A DNA stretch of 5,561 nucleotides, taken from the NCBI GenBank assembly GCA_039024295.1, contig JBCDIQ010000375.1, positions 1 through 5,561 of the forward strand, written 5' to 3'. Of the stretch, positions 1-5,561 are shown in pieces; positions within the stretch are counted from its first letter, which is position 1, and the number at the start of each line of letters is the position of its first letter. Source of the stretch: JBCDIQ01 sp039024295. Lineage in GTDB: Bacteria > Bacteroidota > Bacteroidia > J057. The translations under genes and the position numbers were made by a program. The notes under the pieces were generated by a model. The model saw only the letters and a list, made by a program, of their open reading frames with translations, did not search any database and was not told the origin of the DNA.

Positions 1-1482
1 CGTCAGTTTGCAGGGACAGGATTGGGGCTAAGTATCTCCAAAGTATTGGTCGAAAAACATGGCGGCTCCATGTGGGTGGAATCAGAACTCGGCAAAGGCT
101 CTACCTTCTACTTTACCCTGCCCTTGAGCAAGGAAACTGCTCAGGTAACCACCGAAGTGGGCACTGCCGCTCGATTGACCCCCTTGACCATGCCAGATGC
201 CACAGCAGACAAAACTGCTACAATAGCCACCAATGATTACGCCATTCAAATTCTGGTGGTGGACGATGAGCCGATCAACCATCAGGTACTTAAAAACCAC
301 CTGCGAGAAGACTATTATCAGGTTACCTCAGCCATGAATGGAGAAGAAGCATTGGAACTGGTTCGTGCTGGAAATACCTACGATTTGGTTTTCCTCGATG
401 TCATGATGCCTCGGATGAGTGGCTACGAAGTCTGCCAGCAGATACGAAAGCAATACCTGCCCTCTGAGCTACCCATCATCATGGTGACGGCCAAGAACCA
501 AGTAGCGGACCTTGTTCAGGGCCTCAATACAGGAGCCAATGACTACATGGCCAAGCCGTTTAGCAAGGAAGAATTCCTCGCCCGAATGAATACCCATTTG
601 ACCTTGCATCGAATCAATGAAGCTACCAGCAGGTTTGTGCCAACCGAATTCATCAAAACCCTGGGCCGCGAACAGATCACAGAGGTACAGTTGGGCGATA
701 ACATCGAACGAGATGTGACGGTGCTGTTTACCGACATCAGGAGCTACACCACCATGGCCGAGCAGATGACCCCAGATGAAAACTTCGGCTTTGTCAACGC
801 CTACGCCCAGCGCATGGCCCCGATCATCAATGCCAACCAGGGGTTTGTGAACCAGTTCCTCGGAGATGGCATCATGGCCCTCTTTCAGCAAAGTCCGTCT
901 GATGCATTAAAGGCCACTATCATGATGCAGGCGGAAATAAGACTTTACAACGAAAAACGCGTTTCCCAAAACCGCCTCCCGATCAGCGTGGGCATGGGCT
1001 TCCACACCGGTTCGCTCATCATGGGCATCATCGGCGACCAGCAGCGATCAGACCCAGCGATTATCTCAGACACCGTGAACACTGCCGCACGAATGGAGGG
1101 GCTCACAAAATACTACCGGGCCTCTATCCTCATGAGCGGATTCAGCTACCAAGAGCTGCTGCCAGAGCTACAAGCTCATTGCCGATACCTCGGCCAGGTT
1201 CAGCTCAAAGGCAAAAATGAACCGATGAAGGTCTACGAATGCCTCGATGGAGAACCCGAAAATCTCAGAGATAAGAAGCTTGTGAACCTCACCACCTTCA
1301 ATGCAGGCATACAAAGCTACCTTACTGGTGAATTCACACCCGCAGAGCAAGCTTTCCAACAGGTAGTCGCCCAGAACCCAGAAGACCTCACCGCAGGATA
1401 TTTCCTCTACCGGGTGCAGCAGCTTCAGCAGCCGGGCGCAGCAGAAAACTGGAAGGGCGTCGAAAGGATGGATGTGAAGTAG
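1..1482 (+). CDS. Hybrid histidine kinase / receiver / class III nucleotide cyclase, 5'-truncated by the window edge
   Basis: The reading frame is open from base 1, so this is the last 493 residues of a longer protein. The TTG at base 22 lies inside a kinase motif and is not a real start. Residues 1-45 are the end of a HATPase_c domain: G2 box GTGLGLS at 5-11, then a GKGSTFYFTLPL end. After a Thr/Ala-rich linker, residues 82-200 form a receiver domain with acidic pair D88/D89, phospho-acceptor D133 (FLDVMMP), T163 and K185 (AKPF). Residues 210-410 form a class III adenylate/guanylate cyclase domain: metal-binding D245 (LFTDIRSY) and D289 (FLGDGIMALF), transition-state N360 and R364 (VNTAARM). 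Residues 428-480 look like a TPR-type helical repeat. The order resembles cyanobacterial CyaC, where phosphorelay controls cAMP synthesis; that role here is inferred. The positions usually Lys and Thr/Asp for nucleotide choice read Q285 and A353, so activity and substrate are uncertain. No link to the pha genes is shown beyond adjacency. Confidence 0.9.
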   Translation, partial: RQFAGTGLGLSISKVLVEKHGGSMWVESELGKGSTFYFTLPLSKETAQVTTEVGTAARLTPLTMPDATADKTATIATNDYAIQILVVDDEPINHQVLKNHLREDYYQVTSAMNGEEALELVRAGNTYDLVFLDVMMPRMSGYEVCQQIRKQYLPSELPIIMVTAKNQVADLVQGLNTGANDYMAKPFSKEEFLARMNTHLTLHRINEATSRFVPTEFIKTLGREQITEVQLGDNIERDVTVLFTDIRSYTTMAEQMTPDENFGFVNAYAQRMAPIINANQGFVNQFLGDGIMALFQQSPSDALKATIMMQAEIRLYNEKRVSQNRLPISVGMGFHTGSLIMGIIGDQQRSDPAIISDTVNTAARMEGLTKYYRASILMSGFSYQELLPELQAHCRYLGQVQLKGKNEPMKVYECLDGEPENLRDKKLVNLTTFNAGIQSYLTGEFTPAEQAFQQVVAQNPEDLTAGYFLYRVQQLQQPGAAENWKGVERMDVK

Positions 1483-1670
1483 GTATATTTTTCCTTGAAT
1501 TTACATTTTCCCGGGAGCTAAATGCTGAACGAGCTAGTGCCATTATAAATGGTATGTACGTTTGTGTATGAAAATATTCTTCCTCAATGCTCAATTTTTC
1601 TACAGAAAAACGGCCTGCAATGACTTAACTCCTTGTTAAAAGAGATTAATTTCAATAATTCATCCTCTGA

Positions 1671-1692
1671 AATTTCATTTTTCAATGAAATT
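1671..1692. repeat. Perfect 9-bp AT-rich hairpin
   Basis: AATTTCATT (1671-1679) and AATGAAATT (1684-1692) are perfect inverted copies around a 4-base loop. A pyrimidine stretch with no T run follows (CCTCCTCCC), so this is not a standard intrinsic terminator. It could be a weak transcript end for the upstream gene or a protein-binding palindrome. No function is shown. Confidence 0.4.
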
Positions 1693-1743
1693 CCTCCTCC
1701 CACCTCCACATAAAAATTAGATGTATTCGTACTGGAATAATTC

Positions 1744-1833
1744 CGGTCTACATGCATTTTTCATCATATATAGACCTGACTTTCAGTGAGTTCATTTTTT
1801 TTAGCTCACACTAAGTGTAAAAAAGTCAGACCG
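1744..1833. promoter_or_regulatory. Cluster of nested inverted repeats just upstream of the phaE promoter
   Basis: Several inverted repeats overlap here. GGTCTA (1745-1750) pairs with TAGACC (1771-1776). CTGACTTT (1776-1783) pairs with AAAGTCAG (1822-1829). GTGAG (1786-1790) pairs with CTCAC (1805-1809). CGGTCT (1744-1749) can also pair with AGACCG (1828-1833). A compact palindrome, ACACTAAGTGT, sits at 1808-1818. The block ends about 20 bases before the -33 element of the promoter at 1853-1883, a typical place for an activator or repressor. A role in controlling phaE is inference from position. An AT-rich gap can produce some of these matches by chance. Confidence 0.35.
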
Positions 1834-1852
1834 TTCTTTTCCGATAAGCCAA

Positions 1853-1883
1853 TTGTCGTCAGGACACAATCCCTATACATTTG
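1853..1883 (+). promoter_or_regulatory. Bacteroidota-type promoter for phaE
   Basis: TTG at 1853-1855 and TACATTTG at 1876-1883 are separated by 20 bp. They match the -33 (TTG/TTTG) and -7 (TANNTTTG) elements used by the primary sigma factor of Bacteroidota. All fixed bases of the -7 box are present. Transcription would begin near base 1889, leaving a leader of roughly 35-40 bases before the phaE ATG. Confidence 0.65.
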
Positions 1884-1926
1884 GCTCTATCACGTAAGAA
1901 GTATTACATCGAATTAACCGAATAAG

Positions 1927-3255
1927 ATGGCAACTACCACTAATCAATTTGAAAAGCTTCTGGAGACTCAGAATAAAATGATGGAGTCTTGGATGGAATC
2001 TTCCCAGAAGATGATGAACGTTTTTTCAGGTCAAGAAGAACAAACTTCTGCAAAAGACCTTTTTAGCAACTGGTACGATACCCAAAAGGACCTGATCGAA
2101 TCTACTGCAAGCATGAAGCCTGAAGAGGCCCTGAGCCAGGCTCCTGAGACGTATCGTAAAATGATGGAAGCCCAGATCGACTTCGCAGAAAAATGGTCAG
2201 AACTGTACCAGCAGTCTGCAAAGAAAATGGGAATGGCCCCACGTAATGATTTTACCGATATGCTGACTGGCATGAAAAGCTCATACCAGCAAATGCAGGA
2301 TTGGATGGCCAACAGCACTAAAATGATGCAAGGCGGTCTTACGCCCCTCATGCCCGCTAACATGGTACCTTACCTGCAAAATTTTACCGCCTCCTATAAC
2401 GATATGGCCAAGTATTGGGAGCCGCTTTCTAAGGCCATACAGTCTGGCATCTCCAATCCTGAAGCATTGAAAGTTTGGTTTCCAGACGATGCTTACAAGC
2501 AAGTTGTGGACACCATGATGGGGTTCAGCCCCATGGAAAGCATCAAGTCCAGTACAGAGCAGGCCCAGAAGCTGTTCTCCGACTACTACGAAACCACCAT
2601 GGGACGTGGGGAAGAGTTCAGTAAGTCTATGATGGAAAAAATGGGCACCATGCCTTCTATGGACATGAGCCCCTGGATGCACCTTACCCAAGAGGTAAAT
2701 TCCCGTATCCAGCAAACATACGCTCCGTTTACTGCCATGATGAACCAAGGCAAGGAAACAGAGATGTTTAAGGAAATGAAGGACCTCCAGTTTGATTACA
2801 TCAACTTCACTGTTAAGGCTGCTGAACTCCAGTCCATGGTGTATGAGTCCGGTAAAAATGCGCTTCCTGAAACAGTAGAAGCACTGTATGAAGCTACTCA
2901 AAATGGAGACCAGGTATTGGATTACGATGCATTCTTCAAGACTTACATCGGTAAGTTGGAAGACAGCATGACAGAAACGTTCAAAACTGACGAGTACACC
3001 AAGCTTCAGGCATCTGTAGCGTCTGTAGGGCTTTCTGTAAAATCCCGCATGGACAATATCTCAGCAATGATGTTTGAGAATACGCCATTCACGCTTCAAA
3101 ACACAACTGATGAATTGGCAGGTGAAGTACATGCGCTTCGGCAGAAGCTTCGCTCGGTTGAGCGGAAGCTGAATAGCCTGGCAAAAGGTGAAACTGCTGC
3201 TGCAAAGCCAGCTCGTACCACCACCCGCAGAAAGACTACCACCACGAAGAAGTAG
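1927..3255 (+). CDS. phaE: Class III PHA synthase subunit PhaE, with a basic histone-like tail
   Basis: This is the non-catalytic partner of PhaC in class III polyhydroxyalkanoate synthases. It is needed for full synthase activity and acts at the granule surface. The 442-residue protein is mostly helical and contains 40 methionines (9%) and no cysteine. A motif M-x-x-W-M-x-x-S-x-K-M-M occurs at residues 19-30 and again at 123-134. Residues 280-420 resemble the PhaE family C-terminal region and end in a clean heptad coiled coil (L397, V401, L404, L408, V411, L415, L418). The last 22 residues are Ala/Thr-rich with seven Lys/Arg, like the DNA-binding tails of some phasins. The protein is longer than Allochromatium PhaE (about 360 residues, from memory). 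The start is well fixed: an in-frame TAA lies four codons upstream (1915-1917). There is no Shine-Dalgarno sequence. phaC begins 80 bases downstream, past a terminator. The family call rests on overall pattern and on pairing with phaC. A large phasin is the alternative. Confidence 0.88.
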   Translation: MATTTNQFEKLLETQNKMMESWMESSQKMMNVFSGQEEQTSAKDLFSNWYDTQKDLIESTASMKPEEALSQAPETYRKMMEAQIDFAEKWSELYQQSAKKMGMAPRNDFTDMLTGMKSSYQQMQDWMANSTKMMQGGLTPLMPANMVPYLQNFTASYNDMAKYWEPLSKAIQSGISNPEALKVWFPDDAYKQVVDTMMGFSPMESIKSSTEQAQKLFSDYYETTMGRGEEFSKSMMEKMGTMPSMDMSPWMHLTQEVNSRIQQTYAPFTAMMNQGKETEMFKEMKDLQFDYINFTVKAAELQSMVYESGKNALPETVEALYEATQNGDQVLDYDAFFKTYIGKLEDSMTETFKTDEYTKLQASVASVGLSVKSRMDNISAMMFENTPFTLQNTTDELAGEVHALRQKLRSVERKLNSLAKGETAAAKPARTTTRRKTTTTKK

Positions 3256-3267
3256 TTTGTTGCAGCC

Positions 3268-3309
3268 GTAAGGGTGAGGTAACCTTTACCTCCCCTTACA
3301 CCTTTTTTT
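3268..3309 (+). terminator. Intrinsic terminator between phaE and phaC
   Basis: GTAAGGG (3268-3274) and GAGGTAA (3276-3282) pair with TTACCTC (3286-3292) and CCCTTAC (3293-3299). This gives 14 base pairs with one bulged T at 3275 and a three-base loop. A T7 run (3303-3309) follows, then further T-rich sequence to base 3320. It sits 12 bases after the phaE stop and ends less than 30 bases before the phaC start, so it should cut down readthrough into phaC. Confidence 0.85.
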
Positions 3310-3335
3310 CTTTTCGTTTTTGACTAATTCGCACT

Positions 3336-4403
3336 ATGAATACGATAGCCACCCAGGCAGCAGAAAACTTTGCCCAGGCCGCAGAGCAAATGGACACCAT
3401 GTATACTTGGTTCCAAAACCTGAAAAATATCAAGGAAGTAGACATCGCCACCGCCCCACGTGAGACGGTATGGTCTGACGGAAAAGTAAAGCTTTATCGC
3501 TTTACAAATGAAAACAAGATCAAGGCGAAAACTCCGGTATTGATTTGCTATGCACTGGTGAATCGTTGGGAAATGATGGACCTACAGCCTGACCGTAGCC
3601 TGATCCGTCGTTTGCTAGACCAAGGCCTTGAAGTATATGTGATTGATTGGGGATATGCCTCTGCTGTTGAGCGTTACAAGACCATGGAGGATTACATCGA
3701 TGGAAACCTCAATGATTGTGTTGATTATATCTGTGAATCTCATGGCATCAATAAGGTAAACCTGCTTGGCGTATGTCAGGGGGGAACGTTCAGTGTGGTT
3801 TACACTGCTTTGCATCCTGAGAAGGTTAAAAACCTTATTACAATGGTTACCCCTATTGATTTTGACAACAACGAAGGCCTTCTCTTCCGTTGGTCAAAGG
3901 ATGTGGACGTAGACGCGATAGTTGACGGATACAATGGTGTAGTACCTGGAGAGTTTTTGAACATAGCTTTTGACTTACTCAAGCCTATGAGCAAAGTTCG
4001 CAAGTACATGGGACTGCCCCGCATCCTGGAAAAGGAAAGCAGCCTGATGAACTTTCTCCGTATGGAAAAATGGGTTGCTGACTGCCCGGCACAGGCAGGC
4101 GAGACTTACCGCCAGTTCATCAAGGACTTTTATAAGCAGAATAAGCTCATCAAGGGCGAATTTGAAATTGCTGGCAAGAAATTGAACCTGAAGGATATCA
4201 AGATGCCAGTGCTTACCATCTATGCAAAGGATGACCATATTGTGCCTCCTGAAACAACCACGATCCTGAACGATCTTGTAGGTGCAAAAGACAAAGAGTT
4301 GTACGAATTTCCAGGTGGTCACATTGGAGTATTCGTAGGAAGCCGGTCACAGCGAGACCTGGCACCTGCAGTCGCCAAGTGGTTAATTAAACGTGATAAG
4401 TAA
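3336..4403 (+). CDS. phaC: Class III PHA synthase catalytic subunit PhaC
   Basis: This enzyme polymerises (R)-3-hydroxyacyl-CoA, most likely 3-hydroxybutyryl-CoA, into polyester with release of CoA, working as a complex with PhaE on the granule. The 355-residue protein has an alpha/beta-hydrolase fold. The lipase-like box is GVCQGG with nucleophile C147. The other triad members are D300 (KDDHIVPP) and H329 (GGHIG). The family-typical VIDWGY segment is at 103-107. As I recall, Allochromatium vinosum PhaC is also 355 residues with C149, D302 and H331, so the whole triad is offset by a constant two residues. This length separates it from class I and II synthases, which are near 560-590 residues. 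The ATG is the only reasonable start because an in-frame TGA lies at 3321-3323. No Shine-Dalgarno sequence is seen. No clear promoter lies in the 80-base gap after phaE, so expression may depend on readthrough of the terminator there or on a promoter inside phaE. Confidence 0.96.
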   Translation: MNTIATQAAENFAQAAEQMDTMYTWFQNLKNIKEVDIATAPRETVWSDGKVKLYRFTNENKIKAKTPVLICYALVNRWEMMDLQPDRSLIRRLLDQGLEVYVIDWGYASAVERYKTMEDYIDGNLNDCVDYICESHGINKVNLLGVCQGGTFSVVYTALHPEKVKNLITMVTPIDFDNNEGLLFRWSKDVDVDAIVDGYNGVVPGEFLNIAFDLLKPMSKVRKYMGLPRILEKESSLMNFLRMEKWVADCPAQAGETYRQFIKDFYKQNKLIKGEFEIAGKKLNLKDIKMPVLTIYAKDDHIVPPETTTILNDLVGAKDKELYEFPGGHIGVFVGSRSQRDLAPAVAKWLIKRDK

Positions 4404-4409
4404 CAAATC

Positions 4410-4445
4410 TTAAGAAAATTGAAGGGAAACCAACATTTTTCTTAA
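4410..4445. repeat. AT-rich inverted repeat just after the phaC stop
   Basis: TTAAGAAAA (4410-4418) and TTTTCTTAA (4437-4445) are perfect 9-base inverted copies around an 18-base loop. It begins seven bases after the phaC stop and immediately precedes a GC-richer terminator hairpin. It may protect the mRNA 3' end or be a chance AT-rich match. Confidence 0.35.
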
Positions 4446-4454
4446 AAAATCTCC

Positions 4455-4496
4455 AAAAGCCCCAAGCCCCGGTGAGTTTTGTCATTGGGGCTTTTT
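4455..4496 (+). terminator. Intrinsic terminator after phaC
   Basis: AAAAGCCCCAA (4455-4465) pairs perfectly over 11 bp with TTGGGGCTTTT (4485-4495) around a 19-base loop, and the T run goes on to 4496. A second GCCCC at 4466-4470 in the loop could pair with the same right arm. The A run on the left side would also allow termination of minus-strand transcripts. Confidence 0.85.
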
Positions 4497-4514
4497 CTAT
4501 GCGCCTATAATTTG
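4485..4514 (+). promoter_or_regulatory. Candidate promoter for phaB
   Basis: TTG at 4485-4487 lies 18 bp before TATAATTTG (4506-4514). This reads as a perfect TATAAT and is one base away in spacing from the Bacteroidota TANNTTTG box. The upstream element lies inside the right arm of the phaC terminator. A competing reading is TTTG (4511-4514), 17 bp, TACTTTTA (4532-4539), which would give a very short leader. The region is AT-rich, so either match could be chance. Confidence 0.35.
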
Positions 4515-4551
4515 GGTACTGATTCAATATCTACTTTTAAATCAATATTAT

Positions 4552-5298
4552 ATGACTGCTGCAGGAAAATACATTGCCCTTGTAACTGGAGCCACAGGAG
4601 GCCTCGGTACTGATATGTGCAAAAAATTGGCAGATGATGGCTACCATGTGATTGCCAATTACCGCAACCCTCAGAAAGCCGAGGCTTGGGCCACCAAAAT
4701 GAAGGAGCAAGGTTACGACTTTGATATGGCGCAGGCAGACGTTTCTGACTTTGACAGTGTAGGAGAAATGGTCGCCAAAATTCAGGAAGAAACTGGAACT
4801 GTTGATGTACTGGTAAACAATGCCGGCATTACCCGTGATGGTTCTTTCAGGAAAATGAGTGCTGAAAACTGGGACGCTGTATTAAAAACCAACCTATACT
4901 CTGTTTTCAATTGTACCCGTCAGGTAATCAATCCCATGATTGACCAGAATTATGGCCGAATCATCAACATTTCTTCTGTAAATGGGCAGCGTGCACAGTT
5001 TGGACAAGCAAACTATTCCGCTGCCAAAGCTGGGATTCATGGTTTTACCAAGACCCTTGCCATTGAAGTAGCACGTAAAGGCATTACAGTGAACACCATT
5101 TCTCCTGGGTACATTGGCACTGACATGGTAATGGCGGTCAAAGAAGAAGTCCGTAACAAAATCGTAGCCAATATTCCCGTAGGACGCCTTGGTGGTACAG
5201 AAGAGATTGCTCATTTGGTATCCTTCCTTGCTTCTAAGCAAGCGGGATTCATCACTGGGGCCAACTACGCCATCAACGGAGGCCAGCACGTTTACTAA
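4552..5298 (+). CDS. phaB: Acetoacetyl-CoA reductase PhaB (short-chain dehydrogenase)
   Basis: This enzyme reduces acetoacetyl-CoA to (R)-3-hydroxybutyryl-CoA in the cytoplasm, supplying monomer to the PhaC-PhaE synthase. The protein has 248 residues, the usual size for classical SDR enzymes. The cofactor motif TGATGGLG is at 12-19, NNAG at 89-92, and the catalytic tetrad is N114, S142, Y155 and K159 (YSAAK). The stretches NNAGITRDG, FRKM, NISSVNGQ, QFGQANYS and SPGYIGTDMV closely match Cupriavidus necator PhaB as I remember it. This favours PhaB over the related FabG ketoreductase, and the location next to phaE and phaC strengthens the call. R38 after the second strand fits NADPH preference, though this is not proof. 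The ATG lies ten residues before the Rossmann strand and is preceded by A/T-rich sequence without a Shine-Dalgarno. Terminators on both sides suggest its own transcript. Confidence 0.95.
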   Translation: MTAAGKYIALVTGATGGLGTDMCKKLADDGYHVIANYRNPQKAEAWATKMKEQGYDFDMAQADVSDFDSVGEMVAKIQEETGTVDVLVNNAGITRDGSFRKMSAENWDAVLKTNLYSVFNCTRQVINPMIDQNYGRIINISSVNGQRAQFGQANYSAAKAGIHGFTKTLAIEVARKGITVNTISPGYIGTDMVMAVKEEVRNKIVANIPVGRLGGTEEIAHLVSFLASKQAGFITGANYAINGGQHVY

Positions 5299-5380
5299 TG
5301 TGACCTTCCATTAGGAACCCACATTGTGCTGAATACATTCAAACTTATGCCTGATTTTGTATTCCTCTGCAGCAAAAAAT

Positions 5381-5424
5381 AAGTGGCTCAACTCCACAGG
5401 AATCCTGTGGAGGCACTTTTTTTT
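5381..5424. terminator. Strong terminator after phaB, probably bidirectional
   Basis: CTCCACAGG (5392-5400) and CCTGTGGAG (5404-5412) form a perfect 9-bp stem with a three-base loop. An outer AAGTG/CACTT pairing (5381-5385 with 5414-5418) extends it, and a T8 run follows (5417-5424). An A6 run at 5374-5379 gives the matching T run on the minus strand, so it could also end a convergent gene from the right. Confidence 0.85.
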
Positions 5425-5498
5425 CTTGGACATATATAAGTATCTAGATAGTTTGATTTGCACATTTATTTTATTATTTTTACTCAAACCAACCATCA

Positions 5499-5561
5499 CC
5501 ATCTCGGGGAAACGCCGAACACCGGCTTTGTAGCGGATATCGGGATAGGGCGCGTTGTAAG
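5499..5561. other. GC-richer stretch at the right edge, possibly the end of an off-window gene or element
   Basis: Base composition changes sharply near 5499, from a strongly AT-rich stretch (about 5425-5490) to GC-rich DNA that runs off the window. On the minus strand one frame ends with ...KPVFGVSPRW and a TGA at 5498-5496, close to the switch. Another reads ...DIRYKAGVRRFPEMVMVG and stays open far into the AT-rich part and through the terminator hairpin. A plus-strand frame is also open (PNTGFVADIGIGRVV). I cannot tell which, if any, is coding. A convergent gene end or a dispersed repeat would both fit. Confidence 0.25.

Larger units (their letters stand above)
1483..1926. other. 444-base gap without a convincing gene
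   Basis: This stretch is AT-rich, and the + strand frames hold only very short ORFs, such as a 24-codon one at 1549-1623 with no supporting signal. No strong terminator follows the cyclase gene. The only nearby structure is a weak CCATT/AATGG hairpin at 1540-1552 with no T tract. The right half holds the inverted repeats and promoter listed separately. The spacing suggests the signalling gene and phaE are separate transcription units. Confidence 0.75.

Noticed and set aside
22..24. TTG as the start of the first gene
   Set aside because: The frame is open to base 1, and the residues before and after this codon (FAGTGLGLS) form the G2 box of a kinase ATPase domain, so the true start lies outside the window.
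469..891. 140-codon open frame on the minus strand inside the cyclase gene
   Set aside because: It overlaps conserved receiver and cyclase motifs on the + strand and has no features of its own.
1557..1564. TACGTTTG, a second match to the Bacteroidota -7 element
   Set aside because: No TTG lies at the right distance upstream, and the nearest gene starts over 350 bases away.
1549..1623. 24-codon ORF in the gap before phaE
   Set aside because: No ribosome-binding signal, no recognisable sequence and no codon bias. Such ORFs are expected by chance.
2281..2901. 206-codon open frame on the minus strand inside phaE
   Set aside because: It lies wholly within a well-supported gene, is rich in His, Leu and Gly as expected from the reverse of a Met/Glu/Lys-rich gene, and shows no domain.
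4437..4500. Possible riboswitch or CRISPR-like repeat in the gap between phaC and phaB
   Set aside because: The structure is fully explained by an intrinsic terminator with two GCCCC copies. There is no repeat-spacer pattern and no known aptamer core.
5311..5502. 63-codon minus-strand ORF after phaB
   Set aside because: It runs straight through the strong terminator hairpin and AT-rich spacer, and its residues reflect those structures (for example SKKKK from the T run). At most its upstream part beyond base 5499 could be coding.

Overview
The window is ordinary chromosomal DNA, most likely from a member of the Bacteroidota. Three things point there. A near-perfect Bacteroidota-type promoter (TTG, 20 bp, TACATTTG) stands in front of the second gene. 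All three complete genes have A/T-rich start regions without Shine-Dalgarno sequences. The kinase and cyclase sequence style also fits. A genus cannot be named from this sequence.

Layout, left to right, all genes on the + strand. (1) Bases 1-1482 are the 3' part of a large signalling gene: the end of a histidine-kinase ATPase domain, a receiver domain, a class III nucleotide cyclase domain and a TPR-like tail, similar in order to cyanobacterial CyaC. (2) Bases 1483-1926 are a 444-base gap with inverted repeats and a good promoter. (3) Bases 1927-3255 are phaE, the non-catalytic subunit of a class III polyhydroxyalkanoate (PHA) synthase. (4) Bases 3336-4403 are phaC, the catalytic subunit, with its Cys-Asp-His triad intact. 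(5) Bases 4552-5298 are phaB, the NADPH acetoacetyl-CoA reductase. (6) Bases 5299-5561 hold a strong terminator, then AT-rich DNA, then about 60 GC-richer bases of unknown nature running off the window.

The three pha genes form a short route to polyhydroxybutyrate. PhaB reduces acetoacetyl-CoA to (R)-3-hydroxybutyryl-CoA, and the PhaE-PhaC complex polymerises it on the storage granule. The thiolase (PhaA), a separate phasin, a depolymerase and a PhaR-type regulator are not in the window. Each pha gene is followed by its own intrinsic terminator, including one in the 80 bases between phaE and phaC, so the cluster is probably expressed as unequal units rather than one even operon.

I see no wholly new system. 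The points most worth a second look are the basic, Thr-rich histone-like tail on PhaE, the terminator separating the two synthase subunits, and the cyclase domain, whose two substrate-selecting positions both appear to be replaced (Gln and Ala) while its metal-binding and transition-state residues are kept.
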